Shown here: one piece after another, positions 34,262-44,301 of the stretch
How the letters are laid out: every line of letters begins with the position of its first letter
How positions within the stretch are numbered: the stretch's first letter is position 1
Source: Bin5 sp965261695
GTDB taxonomy: Bacteria > Chloroflexota > Anaerolineae > Caldilineales > Caldilineaceae
Length of the DNA: 64,000 nucleotides
Reading direction: 5' to 3'
Assembly (NCBI GenBank): GCA_965261695.1
Contig: OZ253474.1
Span: 1,116,001 to 1,180,000, forward strand
Position numbers and translations under genes: made by a program
Notes under the pieces: generated by a model
Database searches by the model: none
What the model was told of the DNA's origin: nothing
What the model saw: the letters and a program-made list of their open reading frames with translations, nothing else

Positions 34262-34296
34262 GCTCATAGCATACGAACTTATGTTCTATTTGTCAA
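34261..34296 (-). promoter_or_regulatory. Consensus promoter with SOS (LexA) box in the spacer; probable leaderless start
   Basis: On the minus strand TTGACA (34296-34291) and TATGCT (34273-34268) are spaced 17 nt. Within the spacer is GAAC-ATAA-GTTC (34286-34275), a perfect match to the GAAC-N4-GTTC operator of Gram-positive-type LexA, also reported for a green non-sulfur bacterium. The transcription start expected 7 nt past the -10 falls at 34261, the first base of ATG. Confidence 0.78.
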
Positions 34297-34341
34297 GTAA
34301 GAATCTCAGGCGAAATGCCTGTGTCCACAGAAGGAGAGGCG

Positions 34342-34791
34342 ATGCGCGCACTCATTCAGCGAGTCAGCAGGGCCAGCGTGCTTGTAGATGACCAGGAAGT
34401 TGCCAGCATCGGGCGCGGCTATCTTGTGCTGCTGGGGGTCGCCCGCGACGACGGCGGAGCCCAGGCCGCCTGGTTAGCGCGCAAGATAGCGGGGTTGCGG
34501 TTGTTTGAGGACGACGCCGGCAAGATGAATCTGGACTTGGCGGATGTCGCCGGCGCTGTGCTGGCTGTAAGCCAGTTCACGCTATACGGGGATGCCCGCA
34601 AGGGGCGGCGGCCCAGCTTCAGCCGGGCCGCGCCGCCTGCGCAGGCCAGGGCACTCTACGACACATTCTGTGAGTTGCTGATGGCAGAAGGCGTCCCCGT
34701 GCAAAAGGGCGTTTTCCAGGCGCACATGGAAGTGGGGCTGGTCAACGACGGTCCGGTGACGCTATGGCTGCAAAACGAGGGCAGCGTGTAA
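34342..34791 (+). CDS. dtd: D-aminoacyl-tRNA deacylase
   Basis: 149 residues, full length for DTD. Signature motifs are the N-terminal MRALIQRVSRASV, SQFTLYGDARKGRRPSF and the C-terminal cis-Pro motif VNDGPVTLWL. It removes D-amino acids and Gly from mischarged tRNAs. The ATG at 34342 has AAGGAGAGG upstream, so the earlier ATG at 34315 is rejected. It is divergent from the SOS-controlled radical SAM gene and ~34 bp before the next unknown gene. Confidence 0.95.
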   Translation: MRALIQRVSRASVLVDDQEVASIGRGYLVLLGVARDDGGAQAAWLARKIAGLRLFEDDAGKMNLDLADVAGAVLAVSQFTLYGDARKGRRPSFSRAAPPAQARALYDTFCELLMAEGVPVQKGVFQAHMEVGLVNDGPVTLWLQNEGSV

Positions 34792-34825
34792 TTCGCCGGT
34801 CTTATCGGACAACGGAGGAGACAAA

Positions 34826-35440
34826 ATGGCTACCAAACTCAGTACCGTTATCGCCGCCACACAGGAGACCGATCTGGCGGTGGTCGCGGCGATGGCCGCC
34901 CAGTTCGAGAGTTACATATTGCGCGGCGAGGTTTACCGAACGGTTGCTGTACCGACCTCTTCACAAGGCGAGGAGCGTGTGCAGAGCAGCGGCGGCGACC
35001 TGTTGGCGCGGCTGCACAAACTGTCAGCACAGTCGGACGCCCTGTCCGCGGCGCAGAAGCAGGCACTCGCGAAGGTCAAAACGCAGATCGAAAATACAGT
35101 GAGCCGTCTCTCGTCCCATTTTCAGGCCCTGCTGCTGCGCGAGGCCAAAGCGCGCTTGAACAGCTTGAGCTGGTTTCTCGAAGATTGCCAGGAGAACCGG
35201 CGCGAGTGCCGCGTGCAGTATCCCTTTGAAATACGCAACCGCCAGCGGATTGCCGAGATCGGCAAAGCGTTAGACGCGGCAGGCGCCAAGGCGCTGGCGG
35301 CCCAACTCCAAGGCATCGACCAGCGTTTGCACAAATTGACGGGCAGCGGCAGTTTCGTCTGGGATGCGTCGGTGGCCCACGTCTACCCGCGCCAGGACTA
35401 CTGGTATCTCTACGCGTTGCCGGTCGGACCGGACCCCTGA
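34826..35440 (+). CDS. Conserved-looking protein of unknown function
   Basis: 204 residues, mostly helical, soluble and charged, with an excellent GGAGGAG ribosome site before the ATG at 34826. It has a probable helical core (SAAQKQALAKVKTQIENTVSRLSSHFQALLLREAKARLNSLSWFLEDCQENRRECRVQYPFEIRNR) and an aromatic C-terminus (YPRQDYWYLYALP). No signal peptide, membrane segment or catalytic motif is visible. It lies after dtd, probably co-transcribed, and convergent with the methyltransferase gene. I do not recognise a family. Confidence 0.6.
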   Translation: MATKLSTVIAATQETDLAVVAAMAAQFESYILRGEVYRTVAVPTSSQGEERVQSSGGDLLARLHKLSAQSDALSAAQKQALAKVKTQIENTVSRLSSHFQALLLREAKARLNSLSWFLEDCQENRRECRVQYPFEIRNRQRIAEIGKALDAAGAKALAAQLQGIDQRLHKLTGSGSFVWDASVAHVYPRQDYWYLYALPVGPDP

Positions 35441-35481
35441 CGATAGGAGACGCGCTTGAAGCGGGGATGATGGCGTCGGGT

Positions 35482-36543
35482 CTATTTCGGCTTCAGGTGG
35501 ATCGTCACCTCGTTGCGGTTGTGGAACAGTTGGCGCATGTGCAGGATGGTAAACCGTTCCTGCAAAACGGCGCATGCGCGGTCGAGCTGCATTGCGGTCT
35601 GACCCAGTTTGAGGGTCATCAGCGCCACGCCGTGGGGAAAGAGATAGTCGGCGAAGACGGTCATCAGCCGCGCCGATGCGTGCGCATCCATGCGCATATC
35701 GTTGACGAGAACATCGTAGGTGTCCGGCCCCTCGCGCAGGTAGGCCTCGGCCGTCATTCGCTTGTGACGCACGCCGCGATCGGCTGCCAGCCGTGGATGC
35801 AACATGGCGGGGTCGACCGCGGTGACGAACTGCCCCTGTTGCCGCAGAACCCGTGTCCAGCCCCCTGGCGCCGCGCCCAGATCGAGCGCCACGCCGCCGC
35901 TCGGCAGTTCGATGCGAAAGGACTCAAACGCCTCCAGCAGCTTGAACTCCGCCCGGCTGATCTGCTCCTTCTCGCGGCGGAAACGGCGCACACCACCAGC
36001 CCAGTCCGATATGTTGTGGGAGGCGAGCGAGAGACCCAGGAGCGCTCTGGGAGCCTGCGGCTGGCTGGCTTTCTGCGTACGCGGGGCGGGGGGGGCAGCC
36101 GCGCAGACGACGGACAATATTTGAAATGGCTGCCTTACGTCCAGGGGCGTGCCGGTGGCGTCAGCGATGGCGGCGGCGATGGCACGGTTGATGTCGAACG
36201 GCTTGTAAGGCAAATCAGGCAGGATGCGGCTCTGGACCGAGAAGCTGACCCCCGGGTTGAGCAGCTCGACATACTCGGCGATGGCTGCGTCGGAGAGACG
36301 GGCCATGTCTCTGGGCGTCGCGATCAGAGGAATCGCAAGGTCGACCGGGCAGATATGGCGTACAAAGACCGGCGGGCTGTCGATCCAAGCCTCAGCCAAT
36401 CCCCAGAACCCTTCATCGCAGTCGACGAGCCACATGCCGGGCGCCAGTTCCTCCTGCGTCTGACCGTTGAGGCTATCGCGCCGGAACTCATCCAGCGCCA
36501 AGTGAGCGAATCCAGGGTCGGCGGTCAGAACGAGTTGAGCCAT
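35482..36543 (-). CDS. FtsJ/RlmM-like SAM-dependent methyltransferase
   Basis: 353 residues. The C-terminal half has the SAM-binding motif VALDLGAAPGGWTRVLRQ, preceded by the conserved Lys in SRAEFKLLEAF, then D in VNDMRMD and K in ALMTLKLGQ, giving the K-D-K type active site of RrmJ/RlmM 2'-O-methyltransferases. The N-terminal ~170 residues resemble a THUMP-like RNA-binding region by position only. rRNA ribose methylation is likely (inference). The start ATG at 36543 is 1 nt from the purB stop, so the two are translationally coupled. Confidence 0.82.
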   Translation of the reverse strand: MAQLVLTADPGFAHLALDEFRRDSLNGQTQEELAPGMWLVDCDEGFWGLAEAWIDSPPVFVRHICPVDLAIPLIATPRDMARLSDAAIAEYVELLNPGVSFSVQSRILPDLPYKPFDINRAIAAAIADATGTPLDVRQPFQILSVVCAAAPPAPRTQKASQPQAPRALLGLSLASHNISDWAGGVRRFRREKEQISRAEFKLLEAFESFRIELPSGGVALDLGAAPGGWTRVLRQQGQFVTAVDPAMLHPRLAADRGVRHKRMTAEAYLREGPDTYDVLVNDMRMDAHASARLMTVFADYLFPHGVALMTLKLGQTAMQLDRACAVLQERFTILHMRQLFHNRNEVTIHLKPK

Positions 36544-36544
36544 C

Positions 36545-37945
36545 TCAGGCGATTGCGGCACGGATTGCCGCCGCGATGTTTCTGGCCCGCTGCGGCGCGT
36601 CGCCCACGTACGCCGAGGCGTCCAGCAGGCTATGCGCCCGCTCCGGCGGCAACAGGGCAGCGATCCGGGGGTCTGCCAGCAGATTGTCGACCAGAGGGTT
36701 GGGTTGCCCCTCTTGCAACGCCTGCCAGGCAAGCAAACTCTGTTCGCGAATCAATTCGTGCAACTGTTGACGATCCCCGCCGGCCTTGACCGCTTCCATC
36801 AGCAGACGTTCGGTGGCGGCGAAGACACCGTAATCGCGCAGATTGCGCCCAGTCGGCCCCGGCCAGATCGTTACACCTTCGAACAGCCGCTGGCTGCGGG
36901 TCAACGCCTCATCGGTCAACAGGCAGGCCTCCGGCAGATAAAGACGCCGATTGGCAGAGTCATCCAGCGTCCGTTCCAGCAAGTTTAATGCGCTGTTGTC
37001 CCAGGCGATGCGGGGCAGGGCCGCCACTTGGCGGGTAAGGCTGTCGATATTCTCGGCGGCGACCGGATTGCGCTTAAAGGGCATCGCGCTGGAGCCGACC
37101 TGCCTGGGGCCAAAGGGTTCGCTCCATTCGCCGAACGGAGGCGATTGCAGGATGCGCAGGTCGAATGCAAACTTGTGCAGGCTTGCGCACAGACCTGCTA
37201 AGGCGTTCACTACCAGCCAGTCCTGTTTGCGCGGGTAGGTCTGCGTCGTTGCTTCATACGGCGGCAGGTCCAACTTCTGCATCACCCGCTCTTCCAGTTG
37301 ACGTGGGCTGTATTCGCTGTCGGATAGGAGCTGCCCATAACTGGCGCTGGTGCCGACCGCGCCTTTCAGCCCCTTGCCGCGAATATCATTGCACACCCTC
37401 CGCAGCTCCATCAGGTCGGCGAGCAGGTCCTGACCATACTGGGCGAACCGGTAGCCGACCGTAGTGGGTTCGGCGGGTTGGATGTGGGTGAAGGCGATCG
37501 CGGGCATGTCGGCTTCGGCCTCGATGCGTGTCGCCAGCGTCGAGAGCGTGCGTTTCAACCTATCGATGATCTGATCGAGGGCATTGCGCAGGCGCAGGGC
37601 GTCTACGTTGTCGAGAACGTCCATCGACGTTGCGCCCAAATGAATGATGGGGCCGCCCAGCGGACACTGCTCGGCGAAGGTGCGGATTTCGGCCATCAGA
37701 TCGTGGCCGATCTCGCGTTCAATCTCCTCGGCGCGTTCGATGTCGACGTCATTCTGGCGCGCCCGCAGGTCGGCCACCTGCGCGGCTGTCACCAGCCCGG
37801 CCTCAAATTGCGCCTCCGCCAGCGCCACCCAGACGCGGCGCATCAACCTGCGCTTCTCGTCCTCGCTCCAGATTCGGCGCATCACCTCGCTGCCATAGCG
37901 CCAGGTCAGAGGGGACAAGTAGGTGTCGTGCGTAAAGGTCGTCAT
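36545..37945 (-). CDS. purB: Adenylosuccinate lyase
   Basis: 466 residues of the fumarase/aspartase superfamily, cleaving SAICAR and adenylosuccinate in purine synthesis. Motifs: HLGATSMDVLDN near residue 103, FTHIQPAEPTTVGYR, and the signature GSSAMPFKRNPVAAENI. Length and motif order are normal. It lies downstream of the MntA-HepT pair, which separates it from purA and guaB, and upstream of the RlmM-like gene in a minus-strand run. Confidence 0.95.
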   Translation of the reverse strand: MTTFTHDTYLSPLTWRYGSEVMRRIWSEDEKRRLMRRVWVALAEAQFEAGLVTAAQVADLRARQNDVDIERAEEIEREIGHDLMAEIRTFAEQCPLGGPIIHLGATSMDVLDNVDALRLRNALDQIIDRLKRTLSTLATRIEAEADMPAIAFTHIQPAEPTTVGYRFAQYGQDLLADLMELRRVCNDIRGKGLKGAVGTSASYGQLLSDSEYSPRQLEERVMQKLDLPPYEATTQTYPRKQDWLVVNALAGLCASLHKFAFDLRILQSPPFGEWSEPFGPRQVGSSAMPFKRNPVAAENIDSLTRQVAALPRIAWDNSALNLLERTLDDSANRRLYLPEACLLTDEALTRSQRLFEGVTIWPGPTGRNLRDYGVFAATERLLMEAVKAGGDRQQLHELIREQSLLAWQALQEGQPNPLVDNLLADPRIAALLPPERAHSLLDASAYVGDAPQRARNIAAAIRAAIA

Positions 37946-38003
37946 TGGCTGTTAATGATGGCGAGTGGATCGCGGCGTCAGTTGTCCACGTCTCACAGGG
38001 CGC

Positions 38004-38474
38004 TCATTCCGGTTTCAGTTGCTCCAGGAATGCCGACACATCTCGATGCAGACAACTTTGAGCCTCCTGTGCTCTACGCAGGTTGAACCGAAGCTGCTCC
38101 GGATCGACTTTGGCCACATAAGCGTGGCGGAAGAAGTGGCGAAAACCGCGTAGGACGTCCAGGAGCAGGAACGACTCTTTCGTTAGCGGGGCCGGACGCA
38201 CACCAGCGACGGGTTGGGTCATACGTTGGAGAAGAGCGGAATGCCGGCGCGCGGCGTCGCTGACCTGGTTCTCGAAATGGGCAGCGATGAGGCGCAGGAG
38301 TTCTTCGATTGCATTGTAAACATTGTGAATCTGAAAGGCTACACTCTCCATCTGACGGGCGTCATCGGGATTGAAGTCCTGGGCCCGGTCTTCGAGGATG
38401 GCAAAGACATCATCGATCATCGCCAACTGCGCAGCAATATCTGTCTCGAGGATTAAGAACTCTTGGGCGTCCAT
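38004..38474 (-). CDS. HepT-like HEPN ribonuclease toxin
   Basis: 156 residues, all-helical. The HEPN active-site motif R-x4-H-x-Y is present as RHFFRHAY in the C-terminal half, and the N-terminal half has QIHNVYNAIEELLRLIAAHFE, typical of HepT-like proteins. HepT is an RNase toxin neutralised by MntA, which adds AMP units to the Tyr of that motif. It overlaps the upstream MntA-like gene by 22 bp. The pair sits between purA and purB in a housekeeping run, consistent with acquisition. Confidence 0.85.
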   Translation of the reverse strand: MDAQEFLILETDIAAQLAMIDDVFAILEDRAQDFNPDDARQMESVAFQIHNVYNAIEELLRLIAAHFENQVSDAARRHSALLQRMTQPVAGVRPAPLTKESFLLLDVLRGFRHFFRHAYVAKVDPEQLRFNLRRAQEAQSCLHRDVSAFLEQLKPE

Positions 38475-38806
38475 CGTACACCCTCTCGGCGGATGCGCTC
38501 CGCAAACGGCACGGTGGCAAGGTCGACCAGGTCCACGTCCCTTCCCAGCAGCGACGAAAGAGGGCCGATCGCTTCGATCAACAGGTCGGGACGGCTGGTC
38601 TTGATAGCGATGTCCACATCGGAGCGTTCGTGAAAGCGGCGGGGGCGCGCCACGGAACCAAAAATGTAGGCGGAGCGGATGCCGTATCGACTGCCGTGTC
38701 TTTCCAACAGGTCAATGGTCTGCGCCAAGAGACGTTGCCGCTCATTCTCCAAGCGGTCGGAACGCTGCGCAATTGCTTCATCCAGCACGCTGGTGTCAAA
38801 GGGCAT
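38453..38806 (-). CDS. MntA-like minimal nucleotidyltransferase antitoxin
   Basis: 117 residues. AYIFGSVARPRRFHERSDVDIAI contains the Pol-beta nucleotidyltransferase motif GS-x11-D-x-D, one residue longer than the common GS-x10-DxD. In MntA-HepT systems this enzyme AMPylates the toxin. It is immediately upstream of and overlaps the HEPN gene. The extra residue in the loop is a small oddity. Start ATG at 38806 lies 81 bp after purA. Confidence 0.85.
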   Translation of the reverse strand: MPFDTSVLDEAIAQRSDRLENERQRLLAQTIDLLERHGSRYGIRSAYIFGSVARPRRFHERSDVDIAIKTSRPDLLIEAIGPLSSLLGRDVDLVDLATVPFAERIRREGVRWTPKSS

Positions 38807-38887
38807 TCGTCCAGAAGGGCAGGCGAGTCACCCGCCATCCTCGTTGGTTGTCAAAAAGGCAGCGGCGCTTTGACCGACGCCCTCTGC

Positions 38888-40186
38888 TCACTCTGCACTT
38901 GCGTTTGCCTGGCCGCCGCGTCCGAACATATTGTCTCGCTCCGGCCCGACGGAAACATAGGCGACGGGAACGCCCGCCAGTTCGGAGATGCGGTTGACAT
39001 AGTCACGGGCGGCAATGGGCAGCGCCTCCCAACTGCGGCAGCCGGTTGTCGGCCTGTCCCAGCCGGGCATCTCCTCCCACAGCGGCTGCGCGTCAATCAA
39101 CTGAGAGGTGTCTGGAACGGTATCGGTAAGCACCGTGCCGTCCGCCAGGCGATAGCCTGTGCAAATCTTGAGTGGGTCGATGCCGTCCAGCACGTCCAAT
39201 TTGGTAATCGCCAGGCCGGTCATGCCGTTCAGCCAGGCGGCGTAGCGAATGGCGACGCCGTCAAACCAGCCGCAGCGCCGCGGTCGGCCTGTGGTTGCGC
39301 CGAACTCCTGGCCCACGTCCTGCATGCGTTTGCCGATCTCGTCATGCAGCTCAACCGGAAATGGACCGTCACCCACGCAGGTGCTGTAGGCCTTGCACAC
39401 ACCGAAAATTTCATCCAGCGACCGCGCCGGCAGACCTGCGCCGGACGTAGCGAAGGAGGCTGTCGGGTGGCTGCTGGTGACAAAGGGATAGATGCCCCAA
39501 TCCAGATCCCGCATGACGCCAAGCTGTCCTTCCAGCAAGATATCGTTGCCTGCCTCCAGCGCCATGCGCAGCATCGGCACCGTGTCGACGATGCGGGGCG
39601 CCAGCTGCAGACGGAATTCCATCAGCAGGTCGTACATTTGCCGACCATCGACTGGCACGCCGCCTAGGATCGTCAGTTTGCGGTTGATGGTGCGTAGGGC
39701 GCTGTCCAGCCGCGCCTCCAACCACTCCGGTTGCAGAAGATCGCCCAGCCGCAGGCCGGATCGGGTGGCTTTGTCGCTGTAGGCCGGCCCGACGCCCCGT
39801 TTTGTCGTGCCGATCGTGTCGGCTCCTCTGGCCTGCTCTTCCAACTCATCTAGCGTACGATGATAGGGCAGCAGCATTTGCGCGCGGCTGCTGATCCACA
39901 GCCGGTCACAGTTGACGCCTATCGACTTCAGGTTGGCCATCTCTTGCAACAGCGATTCAGGATTGACCACACATCCGGTGCCAATAATATTGTGGACGTT
40001 CGGGTAGAAAATGCCGCAGGGAATCAGATGAAGCACGGTCTTGCCGAAGTCGTTAACCACAGTATGGCCGGCGTTGTCCCCCCCTTGAAAGCGTATGACG
40101 AAGTTGGCCCGTTTAGCCAGGTAATCGACGATCCGGCCTTTTCCTTCATCTCCCCACTGAGCGCCGACGACGGCAGATACAGTCAT
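38888..40186 (-). CDS. purA: Adenylosuccinate synthetase
   Basis: 432 residues, normal length. The GTP-binding N-terminus VVGAQWGDEGKGRIVDYLA with catalytic Asp and, later, GDNAGHTVV with catalytic His are present, as are GTTKRGVGPAYSDK and GATTGRPRRCGWFD. It converts IMP to adenylosuccinate with GTP and Asp. The start lies 1 nt after the guaB stop, giving tight coupling of the two enzymes that compete for IMP. Confidence 0.97.
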   Translation of the reverse strand: MTVSAVVGAQWGDEGKGRIVDYLAKRANFVIRFQGGDNAGHTVVNDFGKTVLHLIPCGIFYPNVHNIIGTGCVVNPESLLQEMANLKSIGVNCDRLWISSRAQMLLPYHRTLDELEEQARGADTIGTTKRGVGPAYSDKATRSGLRLGDLLQPEWLEARLDSALRTINRKLTILGGVPVDGRQMYDLLMEFRLQLAPRIVDTVPMLRMALEAGNDILLEGQLGVMRDLDWGIYPFVTSSHPTASFATSGAGLPARSLDEIFGVCKAYSTCVGDGPFPVELHDEIGKRMQDVGQEFGATTGRPRRCGWFDGVAIRYAAWLNGMTGLAITKLDVLDGIDPLKICTGYRLADGTVLTDTVPDTSQLIDAQPLWEEMPGWDRPTTGCRSWEALPIAARDYVNRISELAGVPVAYVSVGPERDNMFGRGGQANASAE

Positions 40187-40187
40187 T

Positions 40188-41798
<1,611 letters not shown>

Positions 41799-41960
41799 CT
41801 GATTTCCTCCCGGAGACAGTTGAAATCACCTTGATCTATTGTACCACCGGCAGGGAATCGGGCGCGAATTGGCAGCGGTCGGGGAGAGGGTCCAGAGTGA
41901 TTTCACGCTGGGAACACAGGCAGCTCGCCTGCAATGGGGTCGTTCTTCACATTGTGGGGC

Positions 41961-42242
41961 TTATTTGAAGCGGCGGGCCAGTTCGGTCTCCACGTCAGCC
42001 CAGGAGAGATCCCGTTGCGCCAGCAGAACGAGGCTGTGGTAGACCAGATCGGCCATCTCCGAAACGAGCCGTTCATCGCTTTCCTGCAGGGCGGCGACCA
42101 CGACTTCGACGGCTTCTTCGCCGACTTTCTGGGCGATTTTGCCAGTTCCGTCGGCAAGAAGACGCGCGGTGTAGGACTCCGGCGTCGGGTTGGCTTTACG
42201 CTCGGCGATGGTTGCGCAGAGGGAGTCGATCAGTTCGGACAT
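41961..42242 (-). CDS. hisE: Phosphoribosyl-ATP pyrophosphatase
   Basis: 93 residues, standard for stand-alone HisE of the MazG-like all-alpha NTP pyrophosphatase fold. The motif KIAQKVGEEAVEVVVAAL supplies the acidic Mg-binding residues, with EMADLVYHSLVLLAQR as the second metal helix. It hydrolyses phosphoribosyl-ATP in histidine synthesis. No hisI lies next to it. It is followed by guaB and preceded by the RelE-like/helicase fusion gene. Confidence 0.94.
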   Translation of the reverse strand: MSELIDSLCATIAERKANPTPESYTARLLADGTGKIAQKVGEEAVEVVVAALQESDERLVSEMADLVYHSLVLLAQRDLSWADVETELARRFK

Positions 42243-42264
42243 GGCGACAGTTCAGTTCCGGTAG

Positions 42265-42286
42265 CCGGTCCAAAACTTCGGACCGG
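42265..42286. other. Hairpin between the helicase gene and hisE
   Basis: CCGGTCC/GGACCGG forms a 7-bp stem with an 8-nt loop in the ~100-bp gap. There is no T-run, so this may be a processing or pausing site rather than a terminator. Confidence 0.35.
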
Positions 42287-42344
42287 GCGCATTACAAAGG
42301 AAATTCAGAACGCATGGCAATCACACAGAAAACGCAGAGTCAGT

Positions 42345-44282
42345 CTATCCTCGGCCCCGCAAATCTCTCAATACAATCTCTTCGCCGAGCGCGCGCCGAA
42401 TCTCATCGCATGGATCCTCGTCCGCGATCATGAAGAGCCGCTCCCGCGCCCGCGTCATGGCGATGTAGAGCCGATCCAATTCCAGTTGGCGCGATTCTCG
42501 AATCTGGTCTGCATCGACGGTTTGCCGCATCGAATCAGCTTCCTCGTTACCCTGCGGGAACTGTGTATTCCCCAAGCGGAGGATGAAGACAACGCGAAAC
42601 TCCAAGCCTTTTGCGCGATCATAGGTGCCCACGCGCACGCCATCACCTGAAATGCCATCACGAGTCATTTGCGCGCAAGGGATGTCTTCGCTCTCCAGGT
42701 ATTTCATCGTCGCATCTACTTGCTGATTATGCTTGAAAAAGACGGCCATGTCGTTATAGCTGAAGCCTTTCTGCGCGTTGGTCTCCCAAATCTTGTCTCG
42801 CAGAAAGGGTGTCTCTCCTTTGCTGTCAACCAGAACCTGGATTGGCCTTTCAAATTCCCCTTCAGGAAAATCGAGTTCAGCTTCGAGCATGGCCCTATCC
42901 TCCTCGTCTTCGACAGCCACCAGATCGGTGCCTCGAACACGCTTGGCCGCGCGGTAGATTGCAGGTAGATTGCGGTAGTTGCGCGTAAGCTGATATGACC
43001 GCCCGGAAATCTCGAGTCCGGCCCAGCGGGGCCGAAACCCTCCAGGATAGATACGCTGCGCGGGATCATCGAGGATGAGCATGCCATCCTTCGGCACCGG
43101 GTTCTCCGGCGCGCCGACCACAAGAGCGCGCACAAGCTGCATCTCAACCAATGTCATATCTTGCGCTTCGTCGACGATGACACAACGGTAGCGGCCGGGC
43201 GGGGCGTTTTGGGCCACATCTCTGGCATTGATCTTTTTGTCGATGTAACGCACAGCGTTGCGTTCCCGCAACTTTCGGTCCCAGATTTCTGAAAGTTCCC
43301 ACACCAGCTTCCGAATCTTGCGAGAAAAAGAGCGTTTGCGGCCCAAGCGTTCAACAGACAGATACTCTTCAAGATTTTGTATGCCGTTCCCTTTGATTAC
43401 TCTTTCGATCTCCGCTTTGAGATATTCCTTTCCCAATTGCTCAGTTTGCGACTCGGCCATGACCTCTTCGAAGGCAGCCTCATACGTCTGTTGCGTCAGC
43501 AGGCTGTCCACCTTGCGTCTATCAAGCCTGTATACAATTCTATCGATATTCGCGAACTCGGCATTTGAAGGAGCCAAGGGGAGCTTCTGAAAACGTTTCT
43601 TGAAATCATCGGCGAGCGACCGGCTGAACGTCGTAAACAACACTTTGTCATTGGGATAGCGGCGGGCCAATTCCGCCAGTCGATGCAACCCAATGACCGT
43701 CTTGCCGGTACCCGCCGCGCCGCGAATGCGGGCGGCCCCGGACCAGTGCCGACTGACGAGAGATCTTTGTTCAGGATGCAAGAACAGTTCCCATTCCGCA
43801 AAGTCGCCGGAGAAAACGCGTTGGATCAATTCCTGGATGCTCGCGCTGTCGCTCGGACCGTCTTCGACTAGGGTTTCGTTTGCCCTCACAAGTTGAGCGC
43901 GGCTCAAAGACAAGGGGATGTCAGGAATCGTCACTTGGAAATCGGATACTGTTTCCGATGCCGGGTCAACGCGGTGTTGTCGCTGTTTGGCCCAATTGTA
44001 CATTGGATCATGATGGCCTGCGTTGACAAAAATGAAGCGTTCGCCGTCTTCGGCCAAGAGGATGCGCAACTCCTGTGAAGCACGGATTGACCAGAGGTTG
44101 CTATCAGGGCCGCCTCCAAGCTTTTCCAGGTTCAGTCCTGGCGTCGCTGGGTTGTCGACGAATTTGAGTACGGCTGCAACCCAACGCTCTTGATCTCGCC
44201 AAGTCAGTTTCTTCAACTGCCGGCGCCTTCGAATCTGCCAATAGAATGACTTGGTCATTGCCAGCGTCATATTTTTCTTCAT
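42345..44282 (-). CDS. RelE-like domain fused to UvrD/Rep superfamily 1 helicase
   Basis: 645 residues. The first ~100 resemble a RelE/ParE toxin fold (LNLEKLGGGPDSNLWSIRASQELRILLAEDG ... VNAGHHDPMYNWA). The rest is an SF1 helicase with Walker A GAAGTGKT at 188-195, Walker B VIVDEAQDM near 370, QLTRNYRN (motif IV), GVRVGTYDRAKGLEFRVVFI (motif V) and LYIAMTRARERLF (motif VI). The architecture recurs in prokaryotes; a role in RNA/DNA processing or defence is possible but unproven. The ATG at 44282 is chosen over GTG at 44285. It is inserted between hisF and hisE. Confidence 0.83.
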   Translation of the reverse strand: MKKNMTLAMTKSFYWQIRRRRQLKKLTWRDQERWVAAVLKFVDNPATPGLNLEKLGGGPDSNLWSIRASQELRILLAEDGERFIFVNAGHHDPMYNWAKQRQHRVDPASETVSDFQVTIPDIPLSLSRAQLVRANETLVEDGPSDSASIQELIQRVFSGDFAEWELFLHPEQRSLVSRHWSGAARIRGAAGTGKTVIGLHRLAELARRYPNDKVLFTTFSRSLADDFKKRFQKLPLAPSNAEFANIDRIVYRLDRRKVDSLLTQQTYEAAFEEVMAESQTEQLGKEYLKAEIERVIKGNGIQNLEEYLSVERLGRKRSFSRKIRKLVWELSEIWDRKLRERNAVRYIDKKINARDVAQNAPPGRYRCVIVDEAQDMTLVEMQLVRALVVGAPENPVPKDGMLILDDPAQRIYPGGFRPRWAGLEISGRSYQLTRNYRNLPAIYRAAKRVRGTDLVAVEDEEDRAMLEAELDFPEGEFERPIQVLVDSKGETPFLRDKIWETNAQKGFSYNDMAVFFKHNQQVDATMKYLESEDIPCAQMTRDGISGDGVRVGTYDRAKGLEFRVVFILRLGNTQFPQGNEEADSMRQTVDADQIRESRQLELDRLYIAMTRARERLFMIADEDPCDEIRRALGEEIVLRDLRGRG

Positions 44283-44301
44283 CACAAAACCCCGCCCCTT
44301 C

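Noticed and set aside
35467..36789. 440-codon plus-strand frame opposite the RlmM-like gene
   Set aside because: Antisense shadow; the minus strand carries a SAM-binding motif and coupled start codon.
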